A model generated the notes under the pieces. That model saw only the letters and a program-made list of their open reading frames with translations, did no database searches and was not told the origin of the DNA. From assembly GCF_019042245.1 (NCBI RefSeq), contig NZ_JAHQCX010000001.1:186001-250000 (forward strand): a DNA stretch of 64,000 bases. Direction: 5' to 3'. This document shows, in pieces, positions 43,664 to 52,284 of this stretch. Position numbers and translations under genes: made by a program. Within the stretch, counting starts at the first letter, position 1; each line of letters opens with the position of its first letter. This DNA is from Diplocloster modestus (GTDB lineage Bacteria > Bacillota > Clostridia > Lachnospirales > Lachnospiraceae).

Positions 43664-44671
43664 ATGGAATCTAATAAAAAGGAATTGGATAAATCCCAAA
43701 AAGTGTTTATTACCGGCGGGGCCGGGTTTATAGGTTTTCATCTAAGTAAAAGTTTGTTAAATAAAGGGTGTCATGTTATCGGACTTGATAACCTAAATGA
43801 TTACTATGAAGTCAAGCTTAAGATGGATAGACTTAAGATTCTTAGGAATCACGATAACTATAAATTTTATAAGGATGACTTATCCGATAAAGAAAGATTA
43901 AACTTTATATTCTCGGAAGAACGACCTGACATTGTTGTGAATCTTGGGGCGCAGGCTGGAGTTCGATATAGTATAGATAATCCAGATGCATATATGCAAT
44001 CAAATGTTATTGGATTCTATAATATATTAGAATGCTGCAGAAAATATCCGGTAGAACATTTGGTGTTTGCATCATCGAGTTCTGTTTATGGAGCAAATAA
44101 AAAAGTACCATTTTCTACGGAGGACATGGTGGACTATCCGGTTAGCCTTTATGCTGCGACAAAAAAATCCAACGAGTTAATGGCCCACTGCTATAGTAAG
44201 CTGTATAAAATCCCAGCAACAGGCTTAAGATTTTTTACTGTATATGGTCCTTTTGGAAGACCTGATATGGCATATTTTAAATTTGCAAAGAAAATAATGA
44301 ACGGTGAACCTATCCAGGTCTATAATAACGGGGATATGATGCGTGATTTTACTTTTATCGATGACATCGTATTAGGTGTTGAGAATATTCTAAGTAATCC
44401 TCCGGCAGAAATGGAGACAGGTGCACGATATAAAGTCTATAATATTGGTAACAACAAGCCTGAAAGTTTAATGTATTTTATACAGACATTGGAGAAGTGC
44501 TTAGGAAGAAAAGCTGAAAAACAATTTCTTCCCATGCAGCCAGGAGATGTATACCAGACATATGCTGATGTAACTGAGCTGATGCGTGATTTTGATTTTA
44601 AACCCAGTACATCTATTGAGATCGGTCTTGCAAAATTTGTCGAGTGGTTTAAGGAGTATTATGGGTTATGA
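43664..44671 (+). CDS. UDP-glucuronate 4-epimerase-like NAD-dependent epimerase
   Basis: A 335-residue extended SDR. It has [18 protein letters not shown] after a short 12-residue extension, GLDNLNDYYEVKLKMDRL, which is diagnostic of the CapI/LpsL group, AGVRYSIDNPDAYMQSN, SSSVYGANKKVPFS and the catalytic YAATKKSNE. It is expected to make UDP-galacturonate from UDP-glucuronate, following the dehydrogenase gene by 9 bases. The motifs make this more likely than UDP-glucose 4-epimerase. Confidence 0.9.
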   Translation: MESNKKELDKSQKVFITGGAGFIGFHLSKSLLNKGCHVIGLDNLNDYYEVKLKMDRLKILRNHDNYKFYKDDLSDKERLNFIFSEERPDIVVNLGAQAGVRYSIDNPDAYMQSNVIGFYNILECCRKYPVEHLVFASSSSVYGANKKVPFSTEDMVDYPVSLYAATKKSNELMAHCYSKLYKIPATGLRFFTVYGPFGRPDMAYFKFAKKIMNGEPIQVYNNGDMMRDFTFIDDIVLGVENILSNPPAEMETGARYKVYNIGNNKPESLMYFIQTLEKCLGRKAEKQFLPMQPGDVYQTYADVTELMRDFDFKPSTSIEIGLAKFVEWFKEYYGL

Positions 44672-44692
44672 GCGAAAACGGAGGAAATCAAT

Positions 44693-45724
44693 ATGAATTC
44701 TTGGTTTGGTATAATCTTAGTGGGTATATTGAGCTGTTCTGTATATCTCATATTGGGCAGATTAATTTCAATTACATTGGGATTAAGCAGATTCGTTAGC
44801 ATTCAGTTTATCATAGGTTATGCAGCAAGTATTTTGATTTTCAGTTTGATAAATATTCCGTTTGAATTTTTGAATGTCAAGTTAAGCATGTTGGCCAATG
44901 TGTACGCAGTAGTATTATTGCTTATTATGCTTATACTTACAATTATCAATAAGAAACATTTGATGGATGTTAAGGTTATAAAAAGATTTATTAAAGAAAA
45001 TTGGATATGGGTTGTTTGTTTTAGCATAATTATTATAATTCAGTTGTTATATGTACTTTTTAACGGTATATATGGTAGTCTGTGGGACAGCAGTACGTAT
45101 ACGGGCAGAGTTACAACAGCTCTTTTTACAGATGTATTAAATAGAGTAAATCCTTATACCGGTGAACCGACACCTTTTGATTGGTTAGATGCTTTTTTTG
45201 GTTTAGAGATGCATTCAGCCGTTATATGTAAGCTGACGAATATGCATGCGCTCGTCTATGTGAATAAGGTGCTTGCTGCGGTTGAAGTGTTGTTATACAA
45301 TTTTTGCGCATATGCAATTGCTTTGGAATTGTTTAAAAAGGACAGAAAAAAAACAGTTGTGGCAATTGCATTTTTGTTTTTAATAAATTTGGGAATGTAT
45401 ACCAAATACACTCCAGCCACATTTTTGTTTTTTCGTGCCGGGGAACCAAAGTCTATGCTTTCTAATGTAGGATTGATGGTTGTACTATTGACTCTAACAA
45501 AACTTTACAAACACGAACAGGATAAAAAAAATTGGGTATTGCTCTCTGTGTCAAGTATCTTTGCATTATGTTTATCTCAAACGGGAGTCTTTCTAGTTCC
45601 TGTACTGTTGACGGTAGGCGTTGTACCTCTTATTGTTAAAGATTTCAGATTAATAAAATCATACATTTTCTGTATTTTGCCATCCATTTTTTTTATTTCC
45701 ATCGTAATTTTGAAAAGGGGATAA
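44693..45724 (+). CDS. Split GT-C-like membrane protein, N-terminal part (pair 3)
   Basis: A 343-residue protein with about 9-10 helices and the loop SLWDSSTYTGRVTTALFTDVLNRVNPYTGE, the best-preserved version of the motif shared by the three pairs. The reading frame ends with TAA at 45722-45724, and the second half continues in the same frame after a single GCA codon, with ATG at 45728. AAAAGGGG directly before the stop can serve as ribosome-binding site for the downstream ATG. GGAGG precedes the start at 44693. Confidence 0.72.
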   Translation: MNSWFGIILVGILSCSVYLILGRLISITLGLSRFVSIQFIIGYAASILIFSLINIPFEFLNVKLSMLANVYAVVLLLIMLILTIINKKHLMDVKVIKRFIKENWIWVVCFSIIIIIQLLYVLFNGIYGSLWDSSTYTGRVTTALFTDVLNRVNPYTGEPTPFDWLDAFFGLEMHSAVICKLTNMHALVYVNKVLAAVEVLLYNFCAYAIALELFKKDRKKTVVAIAFLFLINLGMYTKYTPATFLFFRAGEPKSMLSNVGLMVVLLTLTKLYKHEQDKKNWVLLSVSSIFALCLSQTGVFLVPVLLTVGVVPLIVKDFRLIKSYIFCILPSIFFISIVILKRG

Positions 45725-45727
45725 GCA

Positions 45728-46558
45728 ATGAATTCTTATTATATCTCTGATTACGGAATATCATTTTTTGCAAAAGTTTTTTGTGACTATTGGCCGGGCT
45801 TTGTTTTTCCGTTACTAATATTATTGTCAGAAATATATATATTGAAGACAAAAGATCAATTTTGGAAAAAGATAATGGTATATCCTATCATAATCACTCT
45901 GCTTACCGTTTTAAACCCAATTATCATGTATTGGATAGTGTTAAAGATGTCTTGGTCTGACCGATATTATCGTTTTTATTGGCTGATACCGGTAGCTTTT
46001 ATTTTGGCTTGCTGTATCACAGACATTTTAAGTAAACTAAAATATGGTTGGGAAAAGCTTGCCTGCAGTGTGCTTGTAGTATTCATTCTGTTTGTTTTAG
46101 GAGTGAGATTCCCAGTAGACAGTAAGGCCGATAATATATATAAAATTAGTAATGAAGCAATTGAAATATCTGAAATGATACACGCAGATAGTCCTGAAAA
46201 TCAAATGCCACTTGTTTTATATGATTTATCATTGGTACCGGTAATAAGGCAATACGATGCTTCCATTAGATCTGCCATGGATCGTGGGGAATGCCGTGGA
46301 TTACGATATTTTGATGTGAATGATAAAGTATATCTAGATGCAGCTGAGGCTGATCAATCATATTTGATAATAGGTAATATAAATTATGAATATAATATAG
46401 ATAAAATCAGACACGATATGCAGAAGAGAGGAATAGAATATTTCATTAGAAATAAATGGTGGTTTAGTAATAGTTACGTTGAAAAGTTAGGTTATCAATG
46501 GATTGGTGAAACGGAAAATTATGAAGTATATAAGTGTCTGTACGAAACAGGTTTGTAA
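45728..46558 (+). CDS. Split GT-C-like membrane protein, C-terminal part (pair 3)
   Basis: A 276-residue protein with about 4 helices (to about residue 125) and a soluble extracytoplasmic C-terminus. It carries SDRYYRFYWLIPVAFILACC, matching TREAYYQIFWILP of pair 1. It is in the same frame as the N-terminal part with only a TAA and one codon between them, so suppression or reversion of one stop would give a chain of 620 residues. AAGGGG about 7-9 bases upstream supports independent initiation. Confidence 0.7.
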   Translation: MNSYYISDYGISFFAKVFCDYWPGFVFPLLILLSEIYILKTKDQFWKKIMVYPIIITLLTVLNPIIMYWIVLKMSWSDRYYRFYWLIPVAFILACCITDILSKLKYGWEKLACSVLVVFILFVLGVRFPVDSKADNIYKISNEAIEISEMIHADSPENQMPLVLYDLSLVPVIRQYDASIRSAMDRGECRGLRYFDVNDKVYLDAAEADQSYLIIGNINYEYNIDKIRHDMQKRGIEYFIRNKWWFSNSYVEKLGYQWIGETENYEVYKCLYETGL

Positions 46559-46620
46559 AGGAAATAAAAAATTATTACAAACTATTGGTATGCGCTTGAA
46601 AGTGGTGAAAAAATATGCAT

Positions 46621-46649
46621 TTGTAAATTCTGGTAAACAATGCTATAAT
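46621..46649 (+). promoter_or_regulatory. Strong extended -10 promoter ahead of rmlB
   Basis: TTGTAA at 46621-46626 and TATAAT at 46644-46649 are 17 bases apart, and TGC directly before the -10 box gives an extended -10 (TGnTATAAT). It lies about 48 bases before the rmlB start and begins a new transcription unit for rmlBAC, the ABC exporter and the genes after it. The remaining part of 46559-46696 is AT-rich without other visible elements. Confidence 0.75.
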
Positions 46650-46696
46650 GAATAGAATCATGCTAAAAATTAAAAAGTAATTGGAGGAAATTGTCA

Positions 46697-47773
46697 ATGA
46701 GAACATATCTTGTTACCGGGGGAGCTGGTTTTATTGGCTCCAACTATATTCATTATATGTTTAGGAAATATGGGGACCAAATCAAGATAATTAATGTGGA
46801 TGCCCTAACTTATGCTGGGAATCTAGAAAACTTAAAAGAAATTGAGAACAGATCAAATTATGTTTTTATCAAAGCTGATATATGCGACAGTAATAAAATA
46901 CAAGAGATATTTGATAATAATGACATTGATAGAGTAGTGCATTTTGCAGCGGAAAGTCATGTTGACAGAAGCATTCGCAATCCGGATATATTCGTAAAAA
47001 CGAATGTTCTTGGTACGTTAGTAATGCTGAATGCGGCAAAATGTTCATGGGAGAATAGTGACGGAAGTTATAAATCAGATAAAAAGTTCTTGCATGTATC
47101 TACGGATGAAGTATATGGTTCCTTAAGCGATGAGGGAGGATATTTTTACGAAACTACAGCATATGATCCTCATAGCCCCTACTCAGCCAGTAAAGCATCT
47201 TCGGATTTCTTGGTGAAGTCTTATGTAGATACTTATAATTTTCCGGCTAATATTACAAATTGCAGCAATAATTATGGACCTTATCAATTTCCAGAAAAAT
47301 TGATTCCCTTAATGATTAACAATGCTTTGCAAGGGAAGCAGTTACCAATATATGGAGACGGAAAAAATGTAAGAGATTGGCTATATGTGGAAGATCACGC
47401 AAAAGCGATTGATATGGTGCAAGAATTAGGAAAACTAGGAGAGACTTATAATATTGGGGGACATAATGAAAAGCAGAATATAGAGATTGTGGAAATAATA
47501 CTTGATACACTTCTGGATGTATTACCGGAAAATGATCAAAGGAGAAAATTGATATCTAAGGATTTGATCACGTATATTTCAGATCGTAAAGGCCATGATC
47601 GCAGATATGCGATTGCTCCAGATAAAATTAAAAAGGATATTGGCTGGTTTCCGGAGACGATGTTTAAAGAGGGAATTAAGCAGACTATAAGATGGTATCT
47701 GGATCATGAAGATTGGATGAGTAATATTACCAACGGAGACTATCAAAAATATTACGAAGAAATGTATAAATAA
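46697..47773 (+). CDS. rmlB: dTDP-glucose 4,6-dehydratase
   Basis: Makes dTDP-4-keto-6-deoxyglucose, the branch point to rhamnose and to the 3-amino sugar. The 358-residue protein has [14 protein letters not shown] at 7-20, [10 protein letters not shown] near 84-93, the catalytic STDEVYG (Asp137, Glu138) and YSASKASSD (Tyr162, Lys166). The ATG at 46697 has TGGAGG about 9 bases upstream; a TTG at 46691 is in frame but badly spaced. First gene after a strong promoter. Confidence 0.95.
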   Translation: MRTYLVTGGAGFIGSNYIHYMFRKYGDQIKIINVDALTYAGNLENLKEIENRSNYVFIKADICDSNKIQEIFDNNDIDRVVHFAAESHVDRSIRNPDIFVKTNVLGTLVMLNAAKCSWENSDGSYKSDKKFLHVSTDEVYGSLSDEGGYFYETTAYDPHSPYSASKASSDFLVKSYVDTYNFPANITNCSNNYGPYQFPEKLIPLMINNALQGKQLPIYGDGKNVRDWLYVEDHAKAIDMVQELGKLGETYNIGGHNEKQNIEIVEIILDTLLDVLPENDQRRKLISKDLITYISDRKGHDRRYAIAPDKIKKDIGWFPETMFKEGIKQTIRWYLDHEDWMSNITNGDYQKYYEEMYK

Positions 47774-47780
47774 TAGACAT

Positions 47781-47802
47781 AGCAGTATCCAAGGATACTG
47801 CT
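47781..47802 (+). terminator. Hairpin between rmlB and rmlA (attenuator or processing site)
   Basis: AGCAGTATCC (47781-47790) and GGATACTGCT (47793-47802) form a nearly perfect stem with a very small loop, followed by a T-rich stretch up to 47816. It lies inside the rml operon, so it may act as a partial terminator or as an mRNA end that lets rmlB be expressed above the distal genes. Confidence 0.55.
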
Positions 47803-47829
47803 AGTTTGTGTATTTTAGGAGGTAGTAAA

Positions 47830-48699
47830 ATGAAAGGAATTATTTTAGCCGGTGGATCAGGTACGAGGCTTTATCCTTTAACAAAAGCAATATCTAAACA
47901 AATTATGCCTGTTTATGATAAACCTATGATTTATTATCCTCTCTCTATATTGATGCTGGCAGATATTAGAGAGATATTAATAATATCGACGCCAAGAGAT
48001 CTTCCAGTCTTTAAGGAGCTGTTAGGAGATGGATCACAATTAGGATTGTATTTGGAATATGCAGTTCAAGATGTCCCGCGTGGTCTTGCTGATGCATTTA
48101 TTATTGGTGAAAAGTTTATTGGTGAAGATAGTGTAGCATTAATTTTAGGGGATAATATATTTTATGGACAAAGCTTTTCAACAATCCTGCGCCGTGCGGC
48201 ATCCAGAAAGAAAGGAGCTACTATATTTGGATATTATGTTAGAGATCCAAGAGAATATGGTGTAGTTGAGTTTGACGATAATGGCAAAGCTCTTTCAATA
48301 GAAGAAAAACCTGAGAACCCTAAGTCAAATTATGCAGTTCCTGGTTTATATTTTTATGATAATCAAGTTGTTGATATTGCTAAAAATGTAAAGCCTTCCG
48401 CCAGGGGGGAGATTGAAATTACCAGTGTTAATAATGAGTATTTAAGGCGAGAAGAATTGTTGGTTGAAACGTTAGGCAGGGGATTCGCTTGGTTGGATAC
48501 CGGAAATTATGATTCTTTATTAGATGCAGCTGATTTTGTATCGGCATTTCAAAAAAGGCAGGGACTGTATATTTCGTGTATTGAGGAAATAGCATATCGC
48601 AGACAATTTATTGATAAAGAACAATTAATAAATTTAGCACAGCCATATCTTAAAACTCAATACGGACAGTATTTATTAGAAATATCAAATGGTTTATAG
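47830..48699 (+). CDS. rmlA: Glucose-1-phosphate thymidylyltransferase
   Basis: Makes dTDP-glucose from glucose-1-phosphate and dTTP, the first step of all dTDP sugars here. The 289-residue protein has [16 protein letters not shown] at 3-18, [27 protein letters not shown] near 110 and the [19 protein letters not shown] block. The ATG at 47830 follows AGGAGG by about 8 bases; an upstream in-frame start at 47806 is unsupported. Length and motifs fit the long RmlA type with its allosteric site. Confidence 0.95.
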   Translation: MKGIILAGGSGTRLYPLTKAISKQIMPVYDKPMIYYPLSILMLADIREILIISTPRDLPVFKELLGDGSQLGLYLEYAVQDVPRGLADAFIIGEKFIGEDSVALILGDNIFYGQSFSTILRRAASRKKGATIFGYYVRDPREYGVVEFDDNGKALSIEEKPENPKSNYAVPGLYFYDNQVVDIAKNVKPSARGEIEITSVNNEYLRREELLVETLGRGFAWLDTGNYDSLLDAADFVSAFQKRQGLYISCIEEIAYRRQFIDKEQLINLAQPYLKTQYGQYLLEISNGL

Positions 48700-48712
48700 G
48701 GAGATAAGAAAT

Positions 48713-49267
48713 ATGGGTCAGATAAGTCTAAAAACATGTGAGATTGAAGGATTAAAGATAATTGAACCGAAAGTATTTGGCGATGAACGTGGCTATTTTA
48801 TGGAAACTTATAATTACAAAGACTATGCTGCGGCTGGAATCAATATGGAATTTGTTCAAGATAATCAATCGATGTCGAAAAAAGGGGTTCTTCGAGGTTT
48901 GCATTTCCAGAAAAATTTCCCCCAGGATAAACTTGTGCGTATTATACAGGGAGAAGTTTTCGATGTTGCAGTAGATTTGAGAAAGGGATCGAAAACGTTT
49001 GGCAAGTGGTATGGAGTAATATTATCCGCTCAAAATAAAAAGCAGTTTTATATTCCGAAAAACTTTGCACATGGGTTTTATGTTTTATCAGAGATTGCAG
49101 AATTTGCTTACAAATGTACTGATTTTTACCATCCTGATGATGAGGGCGGGTTAGCTTGGGACGATCCTGATATAGGCATTGATTGGCCGCTAGATGATAA
49201 AGTAGAATTAATCATATCAGAAAAGGATCGCAATTGGGGAGGCATCAAACAATTGAAACTGAATTGA
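48713..49267 (+). CDS. rmlC: dTDP-4-dehydrorhamnose 3,5-epimerase
   Basis: A 184-residue cupin epimerase of the rhamnose pathway. It has FGDERGYFMETYN, the catalytic histidine in LRGLHFQ (His64), QGEVFDVAVDLR, PKNFAHGFYVLSE and the tyrosine-containing YKCTDFYHPDDEGGLAWDDP block. The ATG at 48713 follows GGGAGAT by about 10 bases; an in-frame ATG at 48689 overlaps rmlA but lies outside the conserved fold. rmlD is not next to it but at 10170. Confidence 0.95.
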   Translation: MGQISLKTCEIEGLKIIEPKVFGDERGYFMETYNYKDYAAAGINMEFVQDNQSMSKKGVLRGLHFQKNFPQDKLVRIIQGEVFDVAVDLRKGSKTFGKWYGVILSAQNKKQFYIPKNFAHGFYVLSEIAEFAYKCTDFYHPDDEGGLAWDDPDIGIDWPLDDKVELIISEKDRNWGGIKQLKLN

Positions 49268-49286
49268 TGTTGAACTGGAGGAAATA

Positions 49287-50084
49287 ATGAAATTTTTAAA
49301 TAGTATTTTAGATGTGTTATCCAAACATAATTTGGTGTTGTCATTAGCGAAATCTGATTTTAAAAAGAGGTTTGTCGGATCATATTTTGGTATATTTTGG
49401 ATGTTTGTGCAGCCTATTGTAACTGTGCTTATTTATTATTTCGTTTTTCAAGTTGGATTTAAGGCTGCGCCCCCAGTAAATATGCCGTATGTGTTATGGT
49501 TGATACCAGGTATTGTCCCTTGGTTTTTTTTCAATGAAGCATTAGGGGCAGCGACAAACAGTCTGTATGATTATAATTATTTAGTGAAAAAAGTGGTTTT
49601 TAAAGTAAGTATATTGCCAATGGTTAAGATTGTATCATGTATCTTTGTTCATGCTATTTTTATATATATACTTTTTGGTGTATATTTGCTCTATGGAGAG
49701 ATGCCGTCTATTTATTGGCTTCAATGCATTTATTATTCTTTTTGTACTTTTGCACTAGTAGTAGGACTCTCATTTATTACTTCTTCTATAAATGTATTTT
49801 TTAAAGATATGAGTCAAATTGTGAATATAGCACTCCAGTTTGGAATGTGGTTAGCGCCGATTATGTGGCATTATAGTATGATGCCGGAGAAATTTTTATG
49901 GTTGATCAAATTAAATCCGGTATATTATATAGTAGAAGGTTATAGAGATAGTTTTATTACACATGTTGGGTTTTGGAATCGTCCTTTACTTACATTATAT
50001 TTTTGGGTAATTACAGGTATAATATTTTTAGTTGGTTTGAAATTGTTTAAGAGGTTGAAGCCTCATTTTGCAGATGTTCTTTAG
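49287..50084 (+). CDS. Polysaccharide ABC exporter, permease subunit (Wzm/TagG-like)
   Basis: A 265-residue ABC-2 type permease with six helices. The N-terminal amphipathic segment LVLSLAKSDFKKRFVGSYFGIFWMFVQP is the typical entry of Wzm/TagG, which pairs with the ATPase next door to export a finished, lipid-linked polymer. GGAGG precedes the start at 49287. It defines an export route separate from the two Wzx flippases of the window. Confidence 0.93.
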   Translation: MKFLNSILDVLSKHNLVLSLAKSDFKKRFVGSYFGIFWMFVQPIVTVLIYYFVFQVGFKAAPPVNMPYVLWLIPGIVPWFFFNEALGAATNSLYDYNYLVKKVVFKVSILPMVKIVSCIFVHAIFIYILFGVYLLYGEMPSIYWLQCIYYSFCTFALVVGLSFITSSINVFFKDMSQIVNIALQFGMWLAPIMWHYSMMPEKFLWLIKLNPVYYIVEGYRDSFITHVGFWNRPLLTLYFWVITGIIFLVGLKLFKRLKPHFADVL

Positions 50085-50096
50085 GAGGGTTTATAT

Positions 50097-51371
50097 ATGC
50101 ATGCGATAGAGGTAAAAGATCTTACAAAGATATATAGGCTTTATGACCGTCCTATTGAGCGGCTAAAAGAATCATTATCACCTATGCATAAGCAATATCA
50201 CAAAAAGTTTTTTGCTTTAGACAATATCAGTTTTAATGTCAATAAGGGAGAAACGGTAGGGATTATCGGTACTAATGGATCAGGTAAATCGACTATTTTA
50301 AAAATAATTACTGGTGTATTAACGCCAACATCAGGTACAGTCAATATACAGGGAAAAATATCAGCATTATTGGAGCTGGGGGCCGGCTTCAATATGGATT
50401 ATACCGGCATAGAAAATATATATATGAATGGAACAATGTTAGGATATTCTAAAGAAGAGATGGATCAAAAGCTGGAAGAAATTTTAAATTTTGCTGACAT
50501 TGGAGAATTTGTATACCAGCCAGTTAAGACTTATTCAAGTGGTATGTTTGTAAGATTGGCCTTCGCACTCGCTATAAATGTTGATCCTGAGATACTTATC
50601 GTGGATGAAGCGCTGTCTGTTGGGGACGTATTTTTTCAAACGAAGTGTTATAAACGTATCAATGAAATAAAAGAAAAAGGTACAACAATTCTATTAGTGA
50701 CTCACGACATGAGTAATATAATTAAATATTGTGACAAAGCTGTCCTATTAAACAAAGGTAAATTTATTGAAGAAGGTAAGCCAAGTCAAGTAGTTGATTC
50801 GTATAAAAAAATATTGGCTAATCAGTTCGAGGATACAGAAGAAGAAAATACTATAATAGAGGAAAAGAAAAACCATACTCAGTATAATGTGGTTTGGAAA
50901 GAAAAGTTAGCAGATAACCCGCAACGTTTAGTTTATGGTGACGGTAGAGCAGAAATCACAGATTATGGAATTTTTGATCATAAGAATCAAGTTTCTAATT
51001 TGTTGTTAAAGGGAAAAGACTTCTCTATCAAAATGCGAGTGAAATTTAAAGAAAATGTTACGAATCCAATCTTTGCCTTTACCATAAAGGATAAAAAAGG
51101 AATGGAATTAACGGGTACAAATACGTTAATATCGGATACAGGTATTGAGGTAGGTGAAGCGGGCAAAATATATACCATTACTTTTAAGCAGATTGAGAGC
51201 TTGCAAGGTGGTGAATATTTGCTTTCGTTGGGATGTACAGGGTATGAAAACGGCGAGTTATCGGTATTTCATAGATTATATGATGTTACCTATATAACTG
51301 TGATATCTGAAAATAATACGATTGGTATTTATGATATGTATTCTCAAATAGAAATAAATTGCGGTGAGTGA
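50097..51371 (+). CDS. Polysaccharide ABC exporter, ATPase with C-terminal polymer-binding domain (Wzt-like)
   Basis: A 424-residue protein. The ATPase half has Walker A GTNGSGKST at 58-66, signature YSSGM at 146-150 and Walker B LIVDE at 167-171. Residues from about 265 onward form a beta-rich domain like the Wzt C-terminal domain, with LLKGKDFSIKMRVKF and a GIYDMYSQIEINCG end. In Gram-negative systems this domain recognises the capped end of the chain before export. Its presence next to a methyltransferase and a kinase-like protein fits such a capped polymer. The stop lies 10 bases before the preferred start of the next gene. Confidence 0.93.
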   Translation: MHAIEVKDLTKIYRLYDRPIERLKESLSPMHKQYHKKFFALDNISFNVNKGETVGIIGTNGSGKSTILKIITGVLTPTSGTVNIQGKISALLELGAGFNMDYTGIENIYMNGTMLGYSKEEMDQKLEEILNFADIGEFVYQPVKTYSSGMFVRLAFALAINVDPEILIVDEALSVGDVFFQTKCYKRINEIKEKGTTILLVTHDMSNIIKYCDKAVLLNKGKFIEEGKPSQVVDSYKKILANQFEDTEEENTIIEEKKNHTQYNVVWKEKLADNPQRLVYGDGRAEITDYGIFDHKNQVSNLLLKGKDFSIKMRVKFKENVTNPIFAFTIKDKKGMELTGTNTLISDTGIEVGEAGKIYTITFKQIESLQGGEYLLSLGCTGYENGELSVFHRLYDVTYITVISENNTIGIYDMYSQIEINCGE

Positions 51372-51381
51372 GGATAACGAT

Positions 51382-52272
51382 ATGGAACATACGATATTAA
51401 ATTTAAAATATTACGGAGGTCAGGATCAATACTCGGATGGAGACATAGAAGACGAGTTATTGAATATTTGTAAGGATAAAGAGAAGATTCCGGAAATATT
51501 AAAAAGTGATAAACGCTGGCCTATTCTATATCATTTATCTGATATCAGAGAAAATTTGCTGGATTGGTATGAATTTGGACCAGACACTAGTCTGTTAGAA
51601 ATAGGGGCTGGGTGTGGTGCTTTGACTGGTCTGTTCTGTAGAAAAGTAAAGAAAGTAACAGCTATAGAATTATCCAAACGCCGATCAGAAATTAATGTGT
51701 TACGAAATGGAGATTATGGTAATCTTGAGATAATGGTTGGTAATTTTGAAGATGTTGAGATAAAAGAGAAATTCGATTATATAACACTTATCGGTGTTTT
51801 GGAGTATGCATCCAGTTATATCCAATCAGAATTCCCTTTTCATGATATGCTGGTGCGGGTGAAAAAGTATCTGAAACCGCAAGGACAACTAATTATCGCT
51901 ATTGAAAATAAATATGGATTAAAATATTGGTCTGGAGCAGCAGAGGATCATACCGGAATTACGTTCGATGGGATTGAAAATTATCATTCCAATAATGTTC
52001 GTACGTTTTCTAAAACTGAATTGGAAAATTTGTTGCAGGAAGCGGGATTTAGTAAAACACAGTTTTATTACCCCGTGCCGGATTATAAATTGCCATCTGC
52101 TATCTATTCGTCAACTTATCTTCCGAAACCAGGGGATCTGAGAAATATATCACTATCTTATGATAGGAAAAGATTTCTTCTGTTTGATGAAGGAGCGGCT
52201 TTTGACGGCTTATGCCAAAGCCAGCAGTTTGAATTTTTTTCAAATTCATTTTTAGTAATTGCTGGAATATAG
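51382..52272 (+). CDS. Class I SAM-dependent methyltransferase, possible chain-capping enzyme
   Basis: A 296-residue methyltransferase. SAM-binding motif I is LLEIGAGCGALTGLF at about 71-85, followed by AIELSKRRSEIN and LIGVLEYASSY. The C-terminal part ends in FFSNSFLVIAGI, the point where longer homologues, to my knowledge, run on into a kinase-like domain. Here a TAG stop comes, with the next gene in the same frame 12 bases later. The ATG at 51382 has GAGG 8 bases upstream; a GTG at 51364 overlapping the Wzt stop is an alternative. Context suggests methylation of the non-reducing end of the exported chain. Confidence 0.85.
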   Translation: MEHTILNLKYYGGQDQYSDGDIEDELLNICKDKEKIPEILKSDKRWPILYHLSDIRENLLDWYEFGPDTSLLEIGAGCGALTGLFCRKVKKVTAIELSKRRSEINVLRNGDYGNLEIMVGNFEDVEIKEKFDYITLIGVLEYASSYIQSEFPFHDMLVRVKKYLKPQGQLIIAIENKYGLKYWSGAAEDHTGITFDGIENYHSNNVRTFSKTELENLLQEAGFSKTQFYYPVPDYKLPSAIYSSTYLPKPGDLRNISLSYDRKRFLLFDEGAAFDGLCQSQQFEFFSNSFLVIAGI

Positions 52273-52284
52273 CAGGAGGTTATC

